Shown here: in pieces, positions 7,861 through 17,075 of the stretch
Layout: each line of letters opens with the position of its first letter
Position numbering within the stretch: position 1 is the stretch's first letter
NCBI GenBank assembly: GCA_964558115.1
Contig: CAZLCI010000018.1
Coordinates: 1 to 33,286 of the forward strand
DNA: 33,286 nucleotides
Reading direction: 5' to 3'
Source: UBA3496 sp964558115
Lineage (GTDB): Bacteria; UBA8248
Translations under genes and position numbers: made by a program
Notes under the pieces: model-generated
Seen by the model: the letters and a program-made list of their open reading frames with translations, nothing else
What the model was told of the DNA's origin: nothing
Databases searched by the model: none

Positions 7861-9756
7861 ATGCATTCTCGGTATGAGAGCGAATTTATTGAATCGATAG
7901 ATGAATCTGAAAAATATTGGATGAATGCAGCAAAAGATTTGTTTTGGCATAAAAAATGGGATGTGATTTTAGATAGTTCGAATCCGCCTTTTTATCGATG
8001 GTTCCCAGGAGCAAAGGTAAATACTTGTTATAACTGTCTGGATCGTCATGTTAATGAAGGCAGAGGAGAACAGGTAGCTTTGATCTATGATAGTCCTATT
8101 ACAGGTGCTCCAATTCAAAAATTAACATATGAACAACTTTTAGAACAGGTTTCAAAATTTGCAGGTGGTTTACAGACAGAAGGAGTGCAGAAGGGAGATC
8201 GTGTTTTAATTTACATGCCTATGGTTCCTGAAGCGGTAATTGCCATGCTAGCTTGTGCAAGGGTTGGTGCTGTACATTCTGTAGTTTTTGGAGGATTCGC
8301 TCCTAATGAATTAGCAACTCGTATAGATGATGCTAAACCAAAAATGATAATTTCTGCTTCTTGTGGAATCGAACCATCAGGAGTTATTCCATATAAACCC
8401 TTGTTAGATGAATCACTTCTTCTTTCTAAGACTAAGCCTATACGTTGTGTCATTTTACAAAGAGAACAAATTTCAGCCACGATTAATGATGAAATAGACA
8501 TTGATTGGAATGATTTTATTGGCAAATCTAAATCAGTTGACTGTGTTCTAGTCGATGCTACCGATCCTCTTTATATCTTATATACATCAGGAACTACTGC
8601 TCAGCCCAAAGGTGTAGTTAGAGATAATGGTGGTCATATGGTGTCTTTGAAATGGTCAATGAAAAATGTCTACAATATCGATCCCGGCGATGTGTTTTGG
8701 GCAGCGTCAGACATAGGGTGGGTTGTAGGTCATTCTTATATTGTATACGGACCACTTCTTCACGGGTGCACCTCGATTTTATTTGAGGGAAAGCCAGTAG
8801 GAACTCCGGATGCAGGAGTGTTTTGGAGGATTATTTCTGAGCATAAAGTGAAAGCTCTTTTTACAGCACCTACAGCTTTCCGAGCGATTAAACGTGAAGA
8901 TCCAGATGCAGAACTGATGAATGATAAAGATCTTAGTTCGTTTGAGACCTTATTTCTTGCTGGAGAAAGATCGGATCCCGATACCGTTATGTGGGCAGAA
9001 CAAAAAATCGGAGTTCCTGTGATTGATCACTATTGGCAAACAGAGTCAGGATGGCCAATGCTTGCAAACAGTATTGGGATAGAGAAATTACCAGTTAAAT
9101 ACGGGTCTCCCACTAAACCAGTCTCTGGGTTTGATTTTTCAGTTTTAGATCCTGAGTGTAGGGAAGTACAAAGAGGTAAGATGGGGTCACTTTGTGTGAA
9201 ATTACCTCTTCCTCCAGGTTGTCTTTTGACCTTGTGGAATGCAGACGATAGATTTATAGATTCGTACTTAAGTGAATTCCCTGGTTTTTATAAAACTGGA
9301 GATGCGGGTTATATGGATGAGGATGGTTACGTTTTTGTAATGTCTCGAACTGACGACATTATTAATGTCGCAGGCCATAGACTTTCTACAGGTGCAATTG
9401 AAGAAGTTTTATGTTCACACCCTGATGTTGCAGAATGTGCTGTAGTAGGAATTCAGGATAATTTAAAAGGACAAGTTCCCATGGGTTTCCTTGTTCTTAA
9501 ATCTGGTTCTGTACTGACAAATAAAGTAATTATTGAAGATGTAATAAAATTAGTTCGAAAACAAATAGGTGCTGTAGCTGCTTTTAAAGAAGCTATAGTT
9601 ATTAAACGTTTACCAAAGACACGTTCCGGAAAAATATTAAGAGGGACTATGTCTAAAATGGTTGACGGGGAATCCTATAAACTTCCCGCTACTATAGATG
9701 ATCCACTAATTCTAGACGAAATAAAGGCATCTCTTTCTGAAAATGAAAAAAAATAG
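7861..9756 (+). CDS. prpE: Propionyl-CoA synthetase (PrpE-type acyl-CoA ligase)
   Basis: A 631-residue adenylate-forming ligase that activates propionate, and often acetate, to the CoA thioester. Motifs occur in order: the ATP loop YTSGTTAQPKGVVRDNGGH, YWQTESGWP, KTGDAGYMDEDGYVFVMSRTDD and the C-terminal lysine loop KTRSGKILRGTM, followed by the PrpE-like tail KLPATIDDPLILDEI. That tail and the R-D-N-G-G-H after the ATP loop favour PrpE over acetyl-CoA synthetase. ATG 7861 is preferred over GTG 7849 because GAGG lies just before it. It overlaps the start of the membrane gene that follows by 14 bases. It may link to the CoA-based catabolic genes near 18-26 kb. Confidence 0.9.
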   Translation: MHSRYESEFIESIDESEKYWMNAAKDLFWHKKWDVILDSSNPPFYRWFPGAKVNTCYNCLDRHVNEGRGEQVALIYDSPITGAPIQKLTYEQLLEQVSKFAGGLQTEGVQKGDRVLIYMPMVPEAVIAMLACARVGAVHSVVFGGFAPNELATRIDDAKPKMIISASCGIEPSGVIPYKPLLDESLLLSKTKPIRCVILQREQISATINDEIDIDWNDFIGKSKSVDCVLVDATDPLYILYTSGTTAQPKGVVRDNGGHMVSLKWSMKNVYNIDPGDVFWAASDIGWVVGHSYIVYGPLLHGCTSILFEGKPVGTPDAGVFWRIISEHKVKALFTAPTAFRAIKREDPDAELMNDKDLSSFETLFLAGERSDPDTVMWAEQKIGVPVIDHYWQTESGWPMLANSIGIEKLPVKYGSPTKPVSGFDFSVLDPECREVQRGKMGSLCVKLPLPPGCLLTLWNADDRFIDSYLSEFPGFYKTGDAGYMDEDGYVFVMSRTDDIINVAGHRLSTGAIEEVLCSHPDVAECAVVGIQDNLKGQVPMGFLVLKSGSVLTNKVIIEDVIKLVRKQIGAVAAFKEAIVIKRLPKTRSGKILRGTMSKMVDGESYKLPATIDDPLILDEIKASLSENEKK

Positions 9757-10399
9757 TTTTTATTTTCTCTATATACTTCTTTCAGGAATCTTTCTATTTT
9801 TTTATGCTGATAGAATCTATTTGTTTTTGGAAGAAGAATGGCAACTTCTTTTGTCAGGAAATCTTACGGAATTAAAGAAATATATTCTTTCTTATGGTTT
9901 GTGGGCACCTTTTATTTCTTTTTTACTTATGATTTTGCAAACATTAATAGCCCCACTTCCTTCATTCTTAATTACTTTGGCAAATGCAATGATTTTTGGT
10001 CCATTTTATGGATTTTTTCTTTCTATTTTTTCTGCATTATTTGCTTCTTATGTTGCATTTTATATTTCTTTTTGGATTGGACGTCCTTTTTTTTCTACTT
10101 TAAAAACAAGTAATAAAATCGATAAATTTATAATTCAATATGGAGGAAAAGGAATTTTCATCCTACGATTATTTCCTGTTATTTCTTTTGATTTAGTTAG
10201 TTATCTAGCGGGTCTAACTTCGATCCATCCATTGAAATTTGGGATTGCAACTTTGTTAGGGATGATTCCAGCGACACTTGCTTTCTCTATTCTTGGCACA
10301 TCTTTTGCTATAGTAAATATATGGCTTACTGCTATTGGTTCTCTTCTTCTTTTATTGTTAATTCTTGTAGGATTCTTTGGGAAAAAGAAATTTTATTAA
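9743..10399 (+). CDS. TVP38/TMEM64-family (VTT domain) membrane protein
   Basis: A 218-residue polytopic inner-membrane protein. The VTT/SNARE-associated core is visible: an N-terminal membrane segment, PLPSFLITLANAMIFGPFYGF, and the hallmark FILRLFPVISFDLVSYLAGLT followed by FGIATLLGMIPATLAF. Relatives are DedA-like and are thought to move lipids or ions across membranes; no specific substrate follows. It begins inside the last codons of prpE, so the two genes are probably translationally coupled. The 3' end overlaps the convergent NYN gene by 4 bases. Confidence 0.85.
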   Translation: MKKNSFYFLYILLSGIFLFFYADRIYLFLEEEWQLLLSGNLTELKKYILSYGLWAPFISFLLMILQTLIAPLPSFLITLANAMIFGPFYGFFLSIFSALFASYVAFYISFWIGRPFFSTLKTSNKIDKFIIQYGGKGIFILRLFPVISFDLVSYLAGLTSIHPLKFGIATLLGMIPATLAFSILGTSFAIVNIWLTAIGSLLLLLLILVGFFGKKKFY

Positions 10400-10914
10400 A
10401 GTTTTCTTAAGAATTTATTTCTATGCCTTTCTCTTTTCGACAATTTCCGAGGGTTCCCTTTTTTCTTTGTGTCTATTTTTTGATGGTGTATAGGTCTTTC
10501 CTCTGAATCGTATTCTTCTGCAATAAAAGTTGACATAAATATACGATCTGCAAATTCCTCTGAATAGAAAAGAGTATTTACATAGGGCTCTGCATTTTTT
10601 CTTAATTCTCTATCGGAAGTCACCAAAATTGAGCCCTTATATTCATTTTTTACCATTTTTACTATTAATTCATCCGCAGTTTCGCCCCTTGAAAACGTTA
10701 TGCTAATGCCTCTAGGAGGCATATTCCTTTTGTCTGAAAATTCTTTTTGACCGTCAAAAACAATAGTAATTGGATAAATGTCTTTTTTGCTGGAACGATA
10801 AGTATGCAGAAGTTTTACAAGGTTATTTCTCGAAGATTCTAAATCCCTGTCTAATTCTTCTGCTATCGATGGGATTGTATGAATGAGGTTGTATCCGTCT
10901 ATTAATATTTTCAA
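10396..10914 (-). CDS. NYN domain-containing (YacP/Rae1-like) protein
   Basis: A PIN-like NYN-domain protein. Visible motifs are ILIDGYNLIHTIP (first acidic residue), ITIVFDGQ and SILVTSDRELR, in the order and spacing of YacP/Rae1. Rae1 of Bacillus is a ribosome-associated mRNA endonuclease, so RNA cleavage is plausible. The tail is very basic (KLSKRERHRNKFLRKL), which would suit RNA contact. The open frame extends to an ATG at 10977, but the extra 21 residues have no family match; I prefer TTG 10914, which gives the normal N-terminus (K-I-L-I-D-G-Y-N) and has GGAAAG upstream. Confidence 0.75.
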   Translation of the reverse strand: MKILIDGYNLIHTIPSIAEELDRDLESSRNNLVKLLHTYRSSKKDIYPITIVFDGQKEFSDKRNMPPRGISITFSRGETADELIVKMVKNEYKGSILVTSDRELRKNAEPYVNTLFYSEEFADRIFMSTFIAEEYDSEERPIHHQKIDTKKKGNPRKLSKRERHRNKFLRKL

Positions 10915-11106
10915 AACTTCTTTCCATTTGGGTTGATTTATAGCTATCTTGAAACTCCAAGCAGAAAAAACGTTCACATAGTAGCATAATCTTTGTCTAG
11001 CGAGACAGATTTGATAAAATTTTTATTTTTTACTTTTAGATAATTTGCAGATTGATGTATATTTTCTCAACATTTTTTATTTTATAATATGTCTTGGAGG
11101 AAACTG

Positions 11107-12378
11107 ATGCCTAAACCTTCTTATCATCCTAATCCTATTCGGGGTGGGGGTAACGATGCTTACACTGGTGTCGATCACGTACTAAGTGAACCTTGGCCAG
11201 AAGAATGTCATAATACACGTCTAGTTGCTCATTCAGACTTAAACGGATGGGGAGACGCTTTTCAGATACAGGTTGGTGGAGGAATCTGTTATGTGGCTGC
11301 GTCTGGAGTAAATGGACATGATGGCATGACTATTCTTGATGTGAAAGATCCAAAAAATCCTAAAATTATTAATCAATTGGTTGATAGTCCAGCAGCAAGA
11401 ACACATAAGGTTCTTCGTATAAATGACGAAGTACTTCTCACTAACAGTGAGATTCGTCCCGCTTTTAAGGATGATCCTGAAGTGGTTGGTGGATTGCGTA
11501 TTTTTGATAACACGGATCCTTTTCATCCAAAATTTGTGAATTATATTGAGACTGATGGATTTGGTATTCATAGACCTATTTATGATAAAAATAGGCAATT
11601 ACTTTACAGTTCGGGTTTTAAAGATGGTTTCGATGGAAAAATTCTTTTAGTTCATGACATGAAAGATGCATGGGCTCCTGAGCTTATTGGTTTAGGATGG
11701 ATTCCAGGACAAAAACATGGAGAAGAGCCATCTTGGGATGTAGATATCGTAGGTGATGGTGCATGGATACATGAAGGAAATCCATTTGGGAATTACGTTA
11801 CTGCTGGTTATTGGGATGCAGGTATCGCGATGTTTGATTTAACAGATCCTTCTAATCCAGAGTTTATGTGGCGTCAAAACCCCCACGAATCCCACGGTTG
11901 GCCTGGATGTTATCATTCATTTTTAGTTCCACCAGGTTCAGAGTTTGCGATTGTCACACATGAAACTACAACCGTGAATTGTGATGATCCTCCTGCGTTT
12001 GTAACTTTTTATGATATGAGAGATATTCATAATCCGACCATTTGCAGTACTTTTATGCCACATGAAATTGATCCTATTGAGATGAGACCGATAGATAAAA
12101 AATGGAGTCAAACTGGATCGCGTTATGGTGCGCATAATATATGGCTCGGTATGGAAAAAGATGATCTTATGTATATTTGTTGGTTTAACGCTGGTCTTAG
12201 AATTGTAGATTGGTCTAATCCATTCAATCCTAAGGAAGTAGGGTATTATCTTCCAGAGGGGAATAAAGAAAGATGTTGTCCACAAAGTAATGACGTACAG
12301 GTCGACAAAGAAACTGGATTAGTTTATATGGCAGATAGATGGGGATTAGGTTTACATATAATTGAATATACAGGTTAA
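11107..12378 (+). CDS. LVIVD-repeat beta-propeller protein
   Basis: A 423-residue protein made of repeats with the pattern x-I-x-D-x-x-D-P-x-x-P. Examples are MTILDVKDPKNPKII, LRIFDNTDPFHPKFV, IAMFDLTDPSNPEFM, VTFYDMRDIHNPTIC and LRIVDWSNPFNPKEV. This is the LVIVD propeller family, usually a secreted or cytosolic binding scaffold; some distant relatives are methanethiol oxidases (selenium-binding protein family). I see no signal peptide, so it is probably cytosolic. Several His residues (HNIW, HEID, GWPGCYHSF) might bind metal, but this is inference. ATG 11107 has GGAGG 6 bases upstream and is preferred over ATG 11089. Its transcript ends at a hairpin shared with the convergent gene. Confidence 0.8.
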   Translation: MPKPSYHPNPIRGGGNDAYTGVDHVLSEPWPEECHNTRLVAHSDLNGWGDAFQIQVGGGICYVAASGVNGHDGMTILDVKDPKNPKIINQLVDSPAARTHKVLRINDEVLLTNSEIRPAFKDDPEVVGGLRIFDNTDPFHPKFVNYIETDGFGIHRPIYDKNRQLLYSSGFKDGFDGKILLVHDMKDAWAPELIGLGWIPGQKHGEEPSWDVDIVGDGAWIHEGNPFGNYVTAGYWDAGIAMFDLTDPSNPEFMWRQNPHESHGWPGCYHSFLVPPGSEFAIVTHETTTVNCDDPPAFVTFYDMRDIHNPTICSTFMPHEIDPIEMRPIDKKWSQTGSRYGAHNIWLGMEKDDLMYICWFNAGLRIVDWSNPFNPKEVGYYLPEGNKERCCPQSNDVQVDKETGLVYMADRWGLGLHIIEYTG

Positions 12379-12394
12379 ATTCTACTCTGAATTA

Positions 12395-12437
12395 TAGGGG
12401 TCCAAGTATTCAGCTTGGGTCCCTATTTTATTTTTTC
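12395..12437. terminator. Bidirectional hairpin terminator between convergent genes
   Basis: Arms at 12395-12406 and 12414-12425 pair over 12 bp with two G-U pairs, closing a 7-base loop. A T-rich tail follows on the + strand. It lies between the propeller gene (+) and the glycosyltransferase gene (-), overlapping the latter's stop codon, so it can serve both. Confidence 0.75.
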
Positions 12438-13637
12438 ACAAGCGATTTTAAAAACTTCTTCTACAGTTATTGACTGCATACAGAGATTATTTTCGCATTT
12501 CGTATTTCTATGATTAAATGCTGTAAGGCAAGGCGAGCAAGGTAGTCCTGCGTAAACGATTGTAGTTCTGTCTCCTAATGGGGACCATATTTTTGGTGAA
12601 CCTGGTCCAAAGAGAACGATGCTATGAATATTGGTTAAAGTTGCAAAGTGTGCGGGTCCTGAATCACAAACAATCAGAAGATCACAAAAATTAAAAAGAT
12701 CTACTAGTTCAGTGAAATTTGTTTCTCCAGTTAGATCTATACATCTGGAACTTTCTAATTCTTTAATAATTAATTTAGATACTTCTTTATCTTTTTTTGT
12801 TCCAGTGAAAATTATGAAATTGTTTTCGTCCTGAAGTAATCTTTGTCCAAGTTCAATATAGTTCTCCGATGGCCAGCCTCTAATAGGTAATTCTCCGGCA
12901 CTAGGCGCCATAATAATGAAATGGTTCGAGCGAGAAACAGACATATTTCTTGCTTTAAATTTTCTCCAGATATTGTTTAAATTTTCTTCTGTAGAAGAAT
13001 GAATTGGTAGTGTGATTTCATCCTCTTTTGCTATTTCAGCAATTTCTGGAGAATGTTTCTCCGAATCTTTTAAAACTTTTGGAAAAGAAAGGAATGTTTT
13101 ACTGATATGTTGAGACCAGTTGAATTGTAATTCGTGTGTAAGTAGTTTTCCTCTATAAAGTCCTTCCATCTTATATTTGAAAAAACCTACTTTTTTATTT
13201 GCATTTGATAGAAACGTTAAAATAGAGGTGATTCTAGTAAAAAATTCAAGGTCAAAAACCACATCGAACTTTTTTGCTCTTATTTTAGACAAAATATTTA
13301 TTGTGTCTTGAAAAAGCACAAGAAAAGAATCGTCCCTAATAGTGTATACATTTTCTTTATCTATTATCCCAAGAATATCAACACTCGGTCTGTTTTTTTC
13401 AAAGATTAAAAAAGATATTTCCGAATATGGATACCTTTTTCTTATATATCGCATTGCAGGATAGGCTAAAATTGCACTACCCATTTCAGACAGTTCTATA
13501 AATAGAAATTTTTTCGGTTCTTCAAGTAAAACTTCTTTTTTGTGAAATAAGTTATTGATTTTATTGTATATAGATAGAATGAAACAAACTGGAATTCCTA
13601 TCCAATAATCTATTCTTCTTGCAGGGGTTATATTCAT
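12423..13637 (-). CDS. Glycosyltransferase family 9 (ADP-heptose:LPS heptosyltransferase-like)
   Basis: A 404-residue GT-B enzyme of family 9. The N-terminal domain begins at FLFIELSEMGSAILAYPAMRYI, the usual nucleotide-sugar heptosyltransferase opening. The C-terminal donor-binding domain has APSAGELPIRGWPSENYIELGQRL and CDSGPAHFATL followed by LFGPGSP. Two pairs of Cys occur near the end (LPCSPC and CENNLC), a feature of many WaaF-like members. It would act on the cytosolic face of the inner membrane during LPS core assembly. It follows the TMTC-like gene by 13 bases, so glycan assembly is the likely joint theme. AGGA precedes ATG by about 10 bases. Confidence 0.88.
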   Translation of the reverse strand: MNITPARRIDYWIGIPVCFILSIYNKINNLFHKKEVLLEEPKKFLFIELSEMGSAILAYPAMRYIRKRYPYSEISFLIFEKNRPSVDILGIIDKENVYTIRDDSFLVLFQDTINILSKIRAKKFDVVFDLEFFTRITSILTFLSNANKKVGFFKYKMEGLYRGKLLTHELQFNWSQHISKTFLSFPKVLKDSEKHSPEIAEIAKEDEITLPIHSSTEENLNNIWRKFKARNMSVSRSNHFIIMAPSAGELPIRGWPSENYIELGQRLLQDENNFIIFTGTKKDKEVSKLIIKELESSRCIDLTGETNFTELVDLFNFCDLLIVCDSGPAHFATLTNIHSIVLFGPGSPKIWSPLGDRTTIVYAGLPCSPCLTAFNHRNTKCENNLCMQSITVEEVFKIACEKIK

Positions 13638-13650
13638 TTTTTTGCAATTC

Positions 13651-15588
13651 CTAGTTAAGTTCTTTTTTTAATGCTTCTAATAGGTTCTGATTCACCTTGC
13701 CGCCTGCTTCCTGTGCTTTTTTTACATCAAAGAAAGAGCGTTTATATTTTTTTTGTTGAAAATAAATTATCGCACGATTTGCATAAATTTGCCCAATTTT
13801 ATTATTTATATAAAGTGCACGATCATAGTATTCAAGTGCTTTTCTATTATTTGAATTCATTTGGAAGGCGACTGCTGTGTTGTAAAGGAAAATTGCATTT
13901 TTAGGTTTTAAAGAAACGGCTTTTTTAAAAGAAGTAATTGCTTTCTGATTTTGCTTTATTAATAGATACAAGTCTCCTAAGTTATTAAATGAATCGCTAT
14001 TTGCAGGGTTTAATTTTATTGAGTGCAAGTAATCATTAATAGCACGTGAGTATTCTTTTCTGTACTTAAATAATTTTGCCCTATTATAGTATGTGTCTGA
14101 AAGAGAGAGATGATTTTCTCTTGAAAGCGAAGTTCTGTCTTTAAGATATAGGCGAATAGAGACGTTGTAATCTTTCATTGATTCATTAAGTTGGTTCAAT
14201 TTGAAGAATACCATTCCCCTGTGGTTATAGGCTTTTGGGAATATTGGACTAATTTCAATTGCCTTATTAAGATTTTCAAGAGCTTCTTGGTAATACTTGT
14301 TTTTAAATTTAAGAAAACCAAGATTGTTATATGCGTGTGGGGAAATCTGAACTTTTTTTACGCAGTGACTCCAAAGACTCATTTCGTTTTTCCATATTGG
14401 GACCTGTACAAAAAAATTCCAAAAAGATAAGGAAAAAAGGATAACAGAAATAAATAGCCATTTTAATTGGGATTGAAACGTTTGCAGTACACACGCTATA
14501 AAAATAGAGATTCCGAACATAGACATATATACATATCTGTCAGCTACGTTTGACCAATCTTGAAATGTGAAATTTATAAAGCCAGATACTGGGATAATTC
14601 CTATACAAAAAATTCCCCAAGAGACTAGTAAAAAAGGAAATTTATCTTTTTTCAACCAAATGAGGTAGGAGACTAAAAGCGGAAAAATCCAAGATATATG
14701 AAACCATTGCTCAGACATCATACGAATTGGCGTAAGTCCATATGTAGGTGCAAGAGAGTAAGGAACAATTATCTTGAAAAGATAAAATGAGATACTTGAT
14801 AGATAGATAAATGGCTTTGCCCAAAAAGAGTAAATCTGTGTATTGTTTTGTACTGAAGAAGTTACAAGTACTACGAAAAGTATAGGAAGAAACCACGGAG
14901 TTATACGAAAAAAAGAAAATTTTATTTTAGTTTTGTATATATAAGATTCAAGCACGATAGCAAATAAAGGAATTACTGCGGATGAAGGTTTTGAAAGAAG
15001 AGCAAAAATAAAACAAAGAAAACCTCCAATGTATTTAAAAGACAGAAATCTTTTGTATTTAGTTTCATCGTTTAGCGATACACTTTGTAGGTAAAAAATG
15101 ACCGATGAAAGACCAAAAAAAGTTGCAAGTAATCCTCGAGTTTCAGATATCCAAGAAACTGTTTCTGTCTGCAGTGGATGAACTATAAAAAAAATGGTTG
15201 CTGATAAAATGGCAAAATTATTTTTGATAATTTTGGTCAGAAGTAAGTAAACTAAAAATCCATTCAGTGTATGAATAGCAATATTCGATAAATGAAAAAC
15301 AAATGCATTCATTTCTTCAGAAGAAAAAAAAGAACGTAATATTTCTATGCTTCCCCAGAATGTATATGGTACAGGAACATACATTCCAAGAAATTGATTT
15401 TTCCAAAAAAATAAAATTGACTGAAGAGATGGAGGATTTAAAAAAGAATTCTCAATAATATTTTTTCTGTCATCCCATACAAAGTCAAAATCTAATACTT
15501 GGAAATAGACTAAACCTGATATGACTGATAGAGCTATTAGAGTAAGCCAATGTTTTGGCAAAGATTCATTTTCTTTTAAATTCGACAT
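13651..15588 (-). CDS. TMTC-like GT-C membrane glycosyltransferase with C-terminal TPR repeats
   Basis: A 645-residue protein with two halves. Residues about 15-390 carry roughly ten membrane segments. They include FVWDDRKNIIENSF in the first extracytoplasmic loop (an acidic pair typical of GT-C enzymes) and HPLQTETVSWISETRGLLA, which mirrors the conserved H-P-x-x-x-E-x-V-x-W-I motif of TMTC proteins. The last 220 residues are about five or six TPR units, such as AYNNLGFLKFKNKYYQEALE. Eukaryotic TMTC proteins are O-mannosyltransferases; bacterial homologues are less defined. A periplasm-facing sugar transfer from a polyprenyl donor is inferred. It is operonic with the GT9 gene. Confidence 0.8.
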   Translation of the reverse strand: MSNLKENESLPKHWLTLIALSVISGLVYFQVLDFDFVWDDRKNIIENSFLNPPSLQSILFFWKNQFLGMYVPVPYTFWGSIEILRSFFSSEEMNAFVFHLSNIAIHTLNGFLVYLLLTKIIKNNFAILSATIFFIVHPLQTETVSWISETRGLLATFFGLSSVIFYLQSVSLNDETKYKRFLSFKYIGGFLCFIFALLSKPSSAVIPLFAIVLESYIYKTKIKFSFFRITPWFLPILFVVLVTSSVQNNTQIYSFWAKPFIYLSSISFYLFKIIVPYSLAPTYGLTPIRMMSEQWFHISWIFPLLVSYLIWLKKDKFPFLLVSWGIFCIGIIPVSGFINFTFQDWSNVADRYVYMSMFGISIFIACVLQTFQSQLKWLFISVILFSLSFWNFFVQVPIWKNEMSLWSHCVKKVQISPHAYNNLGFLKFKNKYYQEALENLNKAIEISPIFPKAYNHRGMVFFKLNQLNESMKDYNVSIRLYLKDRTSLSRENHLSLSDTYYNRAKLFKYRKEYSRAINDYLHSIKLNPANSDSFNNLGDLYLLIKQNQKAITSFKKAVSLKPKNAIFLYNTAVAFQMNSNNRKALEYYDRALYINNKIGQIYANRAIIYFQQKKYKRSFFDVKKAQEAGGKVNQNLLEALKKELN

Positions 15589-15719
15589 ACGATATATCTC
15601 AAAATATTTTACTTTTTACTTTAGGAACTAATGTTGAATATAAATTATTCGAATATTGTAACAGATTTTTTATTTTGGCTAGGATACACACTGCAACGGC
15701 AAAATAATTTAACTTTATT

Positions 15720-16775
15720 CTAGCTAATTAATTTCTTGTATCTGCATGGTATCCATTTATTTCTAAGTATCATCATGTATTCTGATTTTGTGTTTTCCAG
15801 AGTATATTTTCCAAGGCAAAATCCCAATTTCATGAGTTTTATATTCGTTTTTGATTTTTTTTCACATGCCCAATAACTTGTTAGTCCACCCATTCCTGTG
15901 CATACATTATGGTAAAAATCATTGAGTGTTATATGAGCGTCAAAATCATATTCTTTTATTTTTTTTGAACCCACTATGTATAGTTTTTGAAGACCAGTAT
16001 TACTTGGCAAGGCCTTTGAAAACCAAACGAAAGCTTTTTGTTGATTTGTTTTGACCCCTTTTCCATCTAAAAACATTCTCCCTAAATTGATCATGGCATA
16101 AATGTTCCCCTGCTTAGCAGATTTACGGAACAAGTTCATCGCGTTCTTATAGTTTCGGGGTAGTCCAAGTCCGGTGAAGTAAATTTCTCCTAAACTAAAT
16201 TGTGCATAGTCGTCTCCGTTTTTTGCCAATATTTTTATTTGAGGGATAATTTCTTTCAGCATATGGAGATATCCTGCAGGAAGGTCNNNNNNNNNNNNNN
16301 NNNNNNNNNNNNNNNNNNNNNNNNNNNNNNNNNNNNNNNNNNNNNNNNNNNNNNNNNNNNNNNNNNNNNNNNNNNNNNNNNNNNNNATACCTCCTTTGTT
16401 TGAAAATAAATTGAGAGTAATTTCTTTTAGATTTTTACTGCTTGTGTTTCCCTCTTTGAATACTTCCATTACGAGGGCACGAATTGGCAAATGTGAGGTA
16501 TGTGCAACTAAGAAAGTCCAAATTTTATTATTTTTATTACTTTCTTTGAACTCCAATGCATAAACCCACATTTTTGCGACTGTAGGGTCACGCTTATTTT
16601 TATTATTACTTAAAGTTAAATTGTCATATCTCTTTATTAAGTTAGAAATTTTCTTCTCTAATTTTTCTTTTTTTTCTGGATTTTGACACATAATTTTAAA
16701 TTTTACTGGATATGGTTCAGCAAATACTAAAGTTGAAAAACTTAACAATAAAATAATAAAAACGAATTTTTTCAT
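15720..16775 (-). CDS. Secreted Sel1-repeat protein, interrupted by an assembly gap
   Basis: The protein starts with a clear signal peptide (MKKFVFIILLLSFSTLVFA, cleaved near A-EP), preceded by GGAGA. The mature N-terminal part has no known domain that I can see. After the gap come Sel1-like repeats: YAQFSLGEIYFTGLGLPRNYKNA and YAMINLGRMFLDGKGVKTNQQKAF, each with the A-x-x-x-L-G-x-x-Y/F and G-x-G pattern. These fold as helical scaffolds for periplasmic protein contacts. Exactly 100 N (16287-16386) lie inside, so length and frame continuity across the gap are not proven; the two sides might even belong to two proteins. Several Cys near the C-terminus may form disulfides. Confidence 0.65.
   Translation of the reverse strand: MKKFVFIILLLSFSTLVFAEPYPVKFKIMCQNPEKKEKLEKKISNLIKRYDNLTLSNNKNKRDPTVAKMWVYALEFKESNKNNKIWTFLVAHTSHLPIRALVMEVFKEGNTSSKNLKEITLNLFSNKGGXXXXXXXXXXXXXXXXXXXXXXXXXXXXXXXXXXDLPAGYLHMLKEIIPQIKILAKNGDDYAQFSLGEIYFTGLGLPRNYKNAMNLFRKSAKQGNIYAMINLGRMFLDGKGVKTNQQKAFVWFSKALPSNTGLQKLYIVGSKKIKEYDFDAHITLNDFYHNVCTGMGGLTSYWACEKKSKTNIKLMKLGFCLGKYTLENTKSEYMMILRNKWIPCRYKKLIS
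16287..16386. other. Assembly gap (100 N)
   Basis: A run of exactly 100 N, the convention for a scaffold gap of unknown length. It falls within a Sel1-repeat gene, where internal repeats could have broken the assembly. Coordinates downstream are therefore nominal. Confidence 0.98.
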
Positions 16776-16914
16776 TTTTGAGTCTCCGTTTAAAAGGACG
16801 GTATAAGAAAGTATAATTTTTTGAAATGAATAAAATCTGAAATCTTTTTGATTGTTATGTGAAGACCCTCAAATTTTATGCTAGGTTTCCGTTGTTAAAT
16901 GTAAGGTATGTCTG

Positions 16915-16943
16915 TTGCAAAAAGTTGAGACTATTTGTAATTT
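16915..16943 (+). promoter_or_regulatory. Possible promoter of tRNA-Leu
   Basis: TTGCAA (16915-16920) and TAATTT (16938-16943) are 17 bases apart, about 15 bases before the tRNA 5' end. Both hexamers match the sigma-70 consensus only in part, so this is a weak call based on position. Confidence 0.25.
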
Positions 16944-16958
16944 AGGTTTAGGCGAAGT

Positions 16959-17044
16959 GCCCGGGTGGTGAAATGGTAGACACACAGGACTTAAAATCCT
17001 GCGAGGGCGACCTCATGCCAGTTCGACTCTGGCTCCGGGCACCA
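16959..17044 (+). tRNA. tRNA-Leu (anticodon UAA), CCA encoded
   Basis: A full cloverleaf of 86 bases. The acceptor stem GCCCGGG pairs with TCCGGGC (one G-U). The anticodon stem CAGGA/TCCTG closes the loop CTTAAAA with anticodon TAA. A long class II variable arm (GAGG/CCTC) follows, then the T-arm GCCAG-TTCGACT-CTGGC. The discriminator is A and the terminal CCA is encoded. The long variable arm and UAA anticodon identify a leucine tRNA. It is a solitary tRNA gene; no integrase or attachment-site duplication is seen next to it. Confidence 0.97.
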
Positions 17045-17075
17045 AGCTTAATTATTTTTTCTGGAGATTTTTAGT

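Noticed and set aside
16959..17044. tRNA-Leu as the attachment site of an integrated element
   Set aside because: No integrase, no direct repeat of the tRNA 3' end and no phage or conjugation genes are seen in the window.
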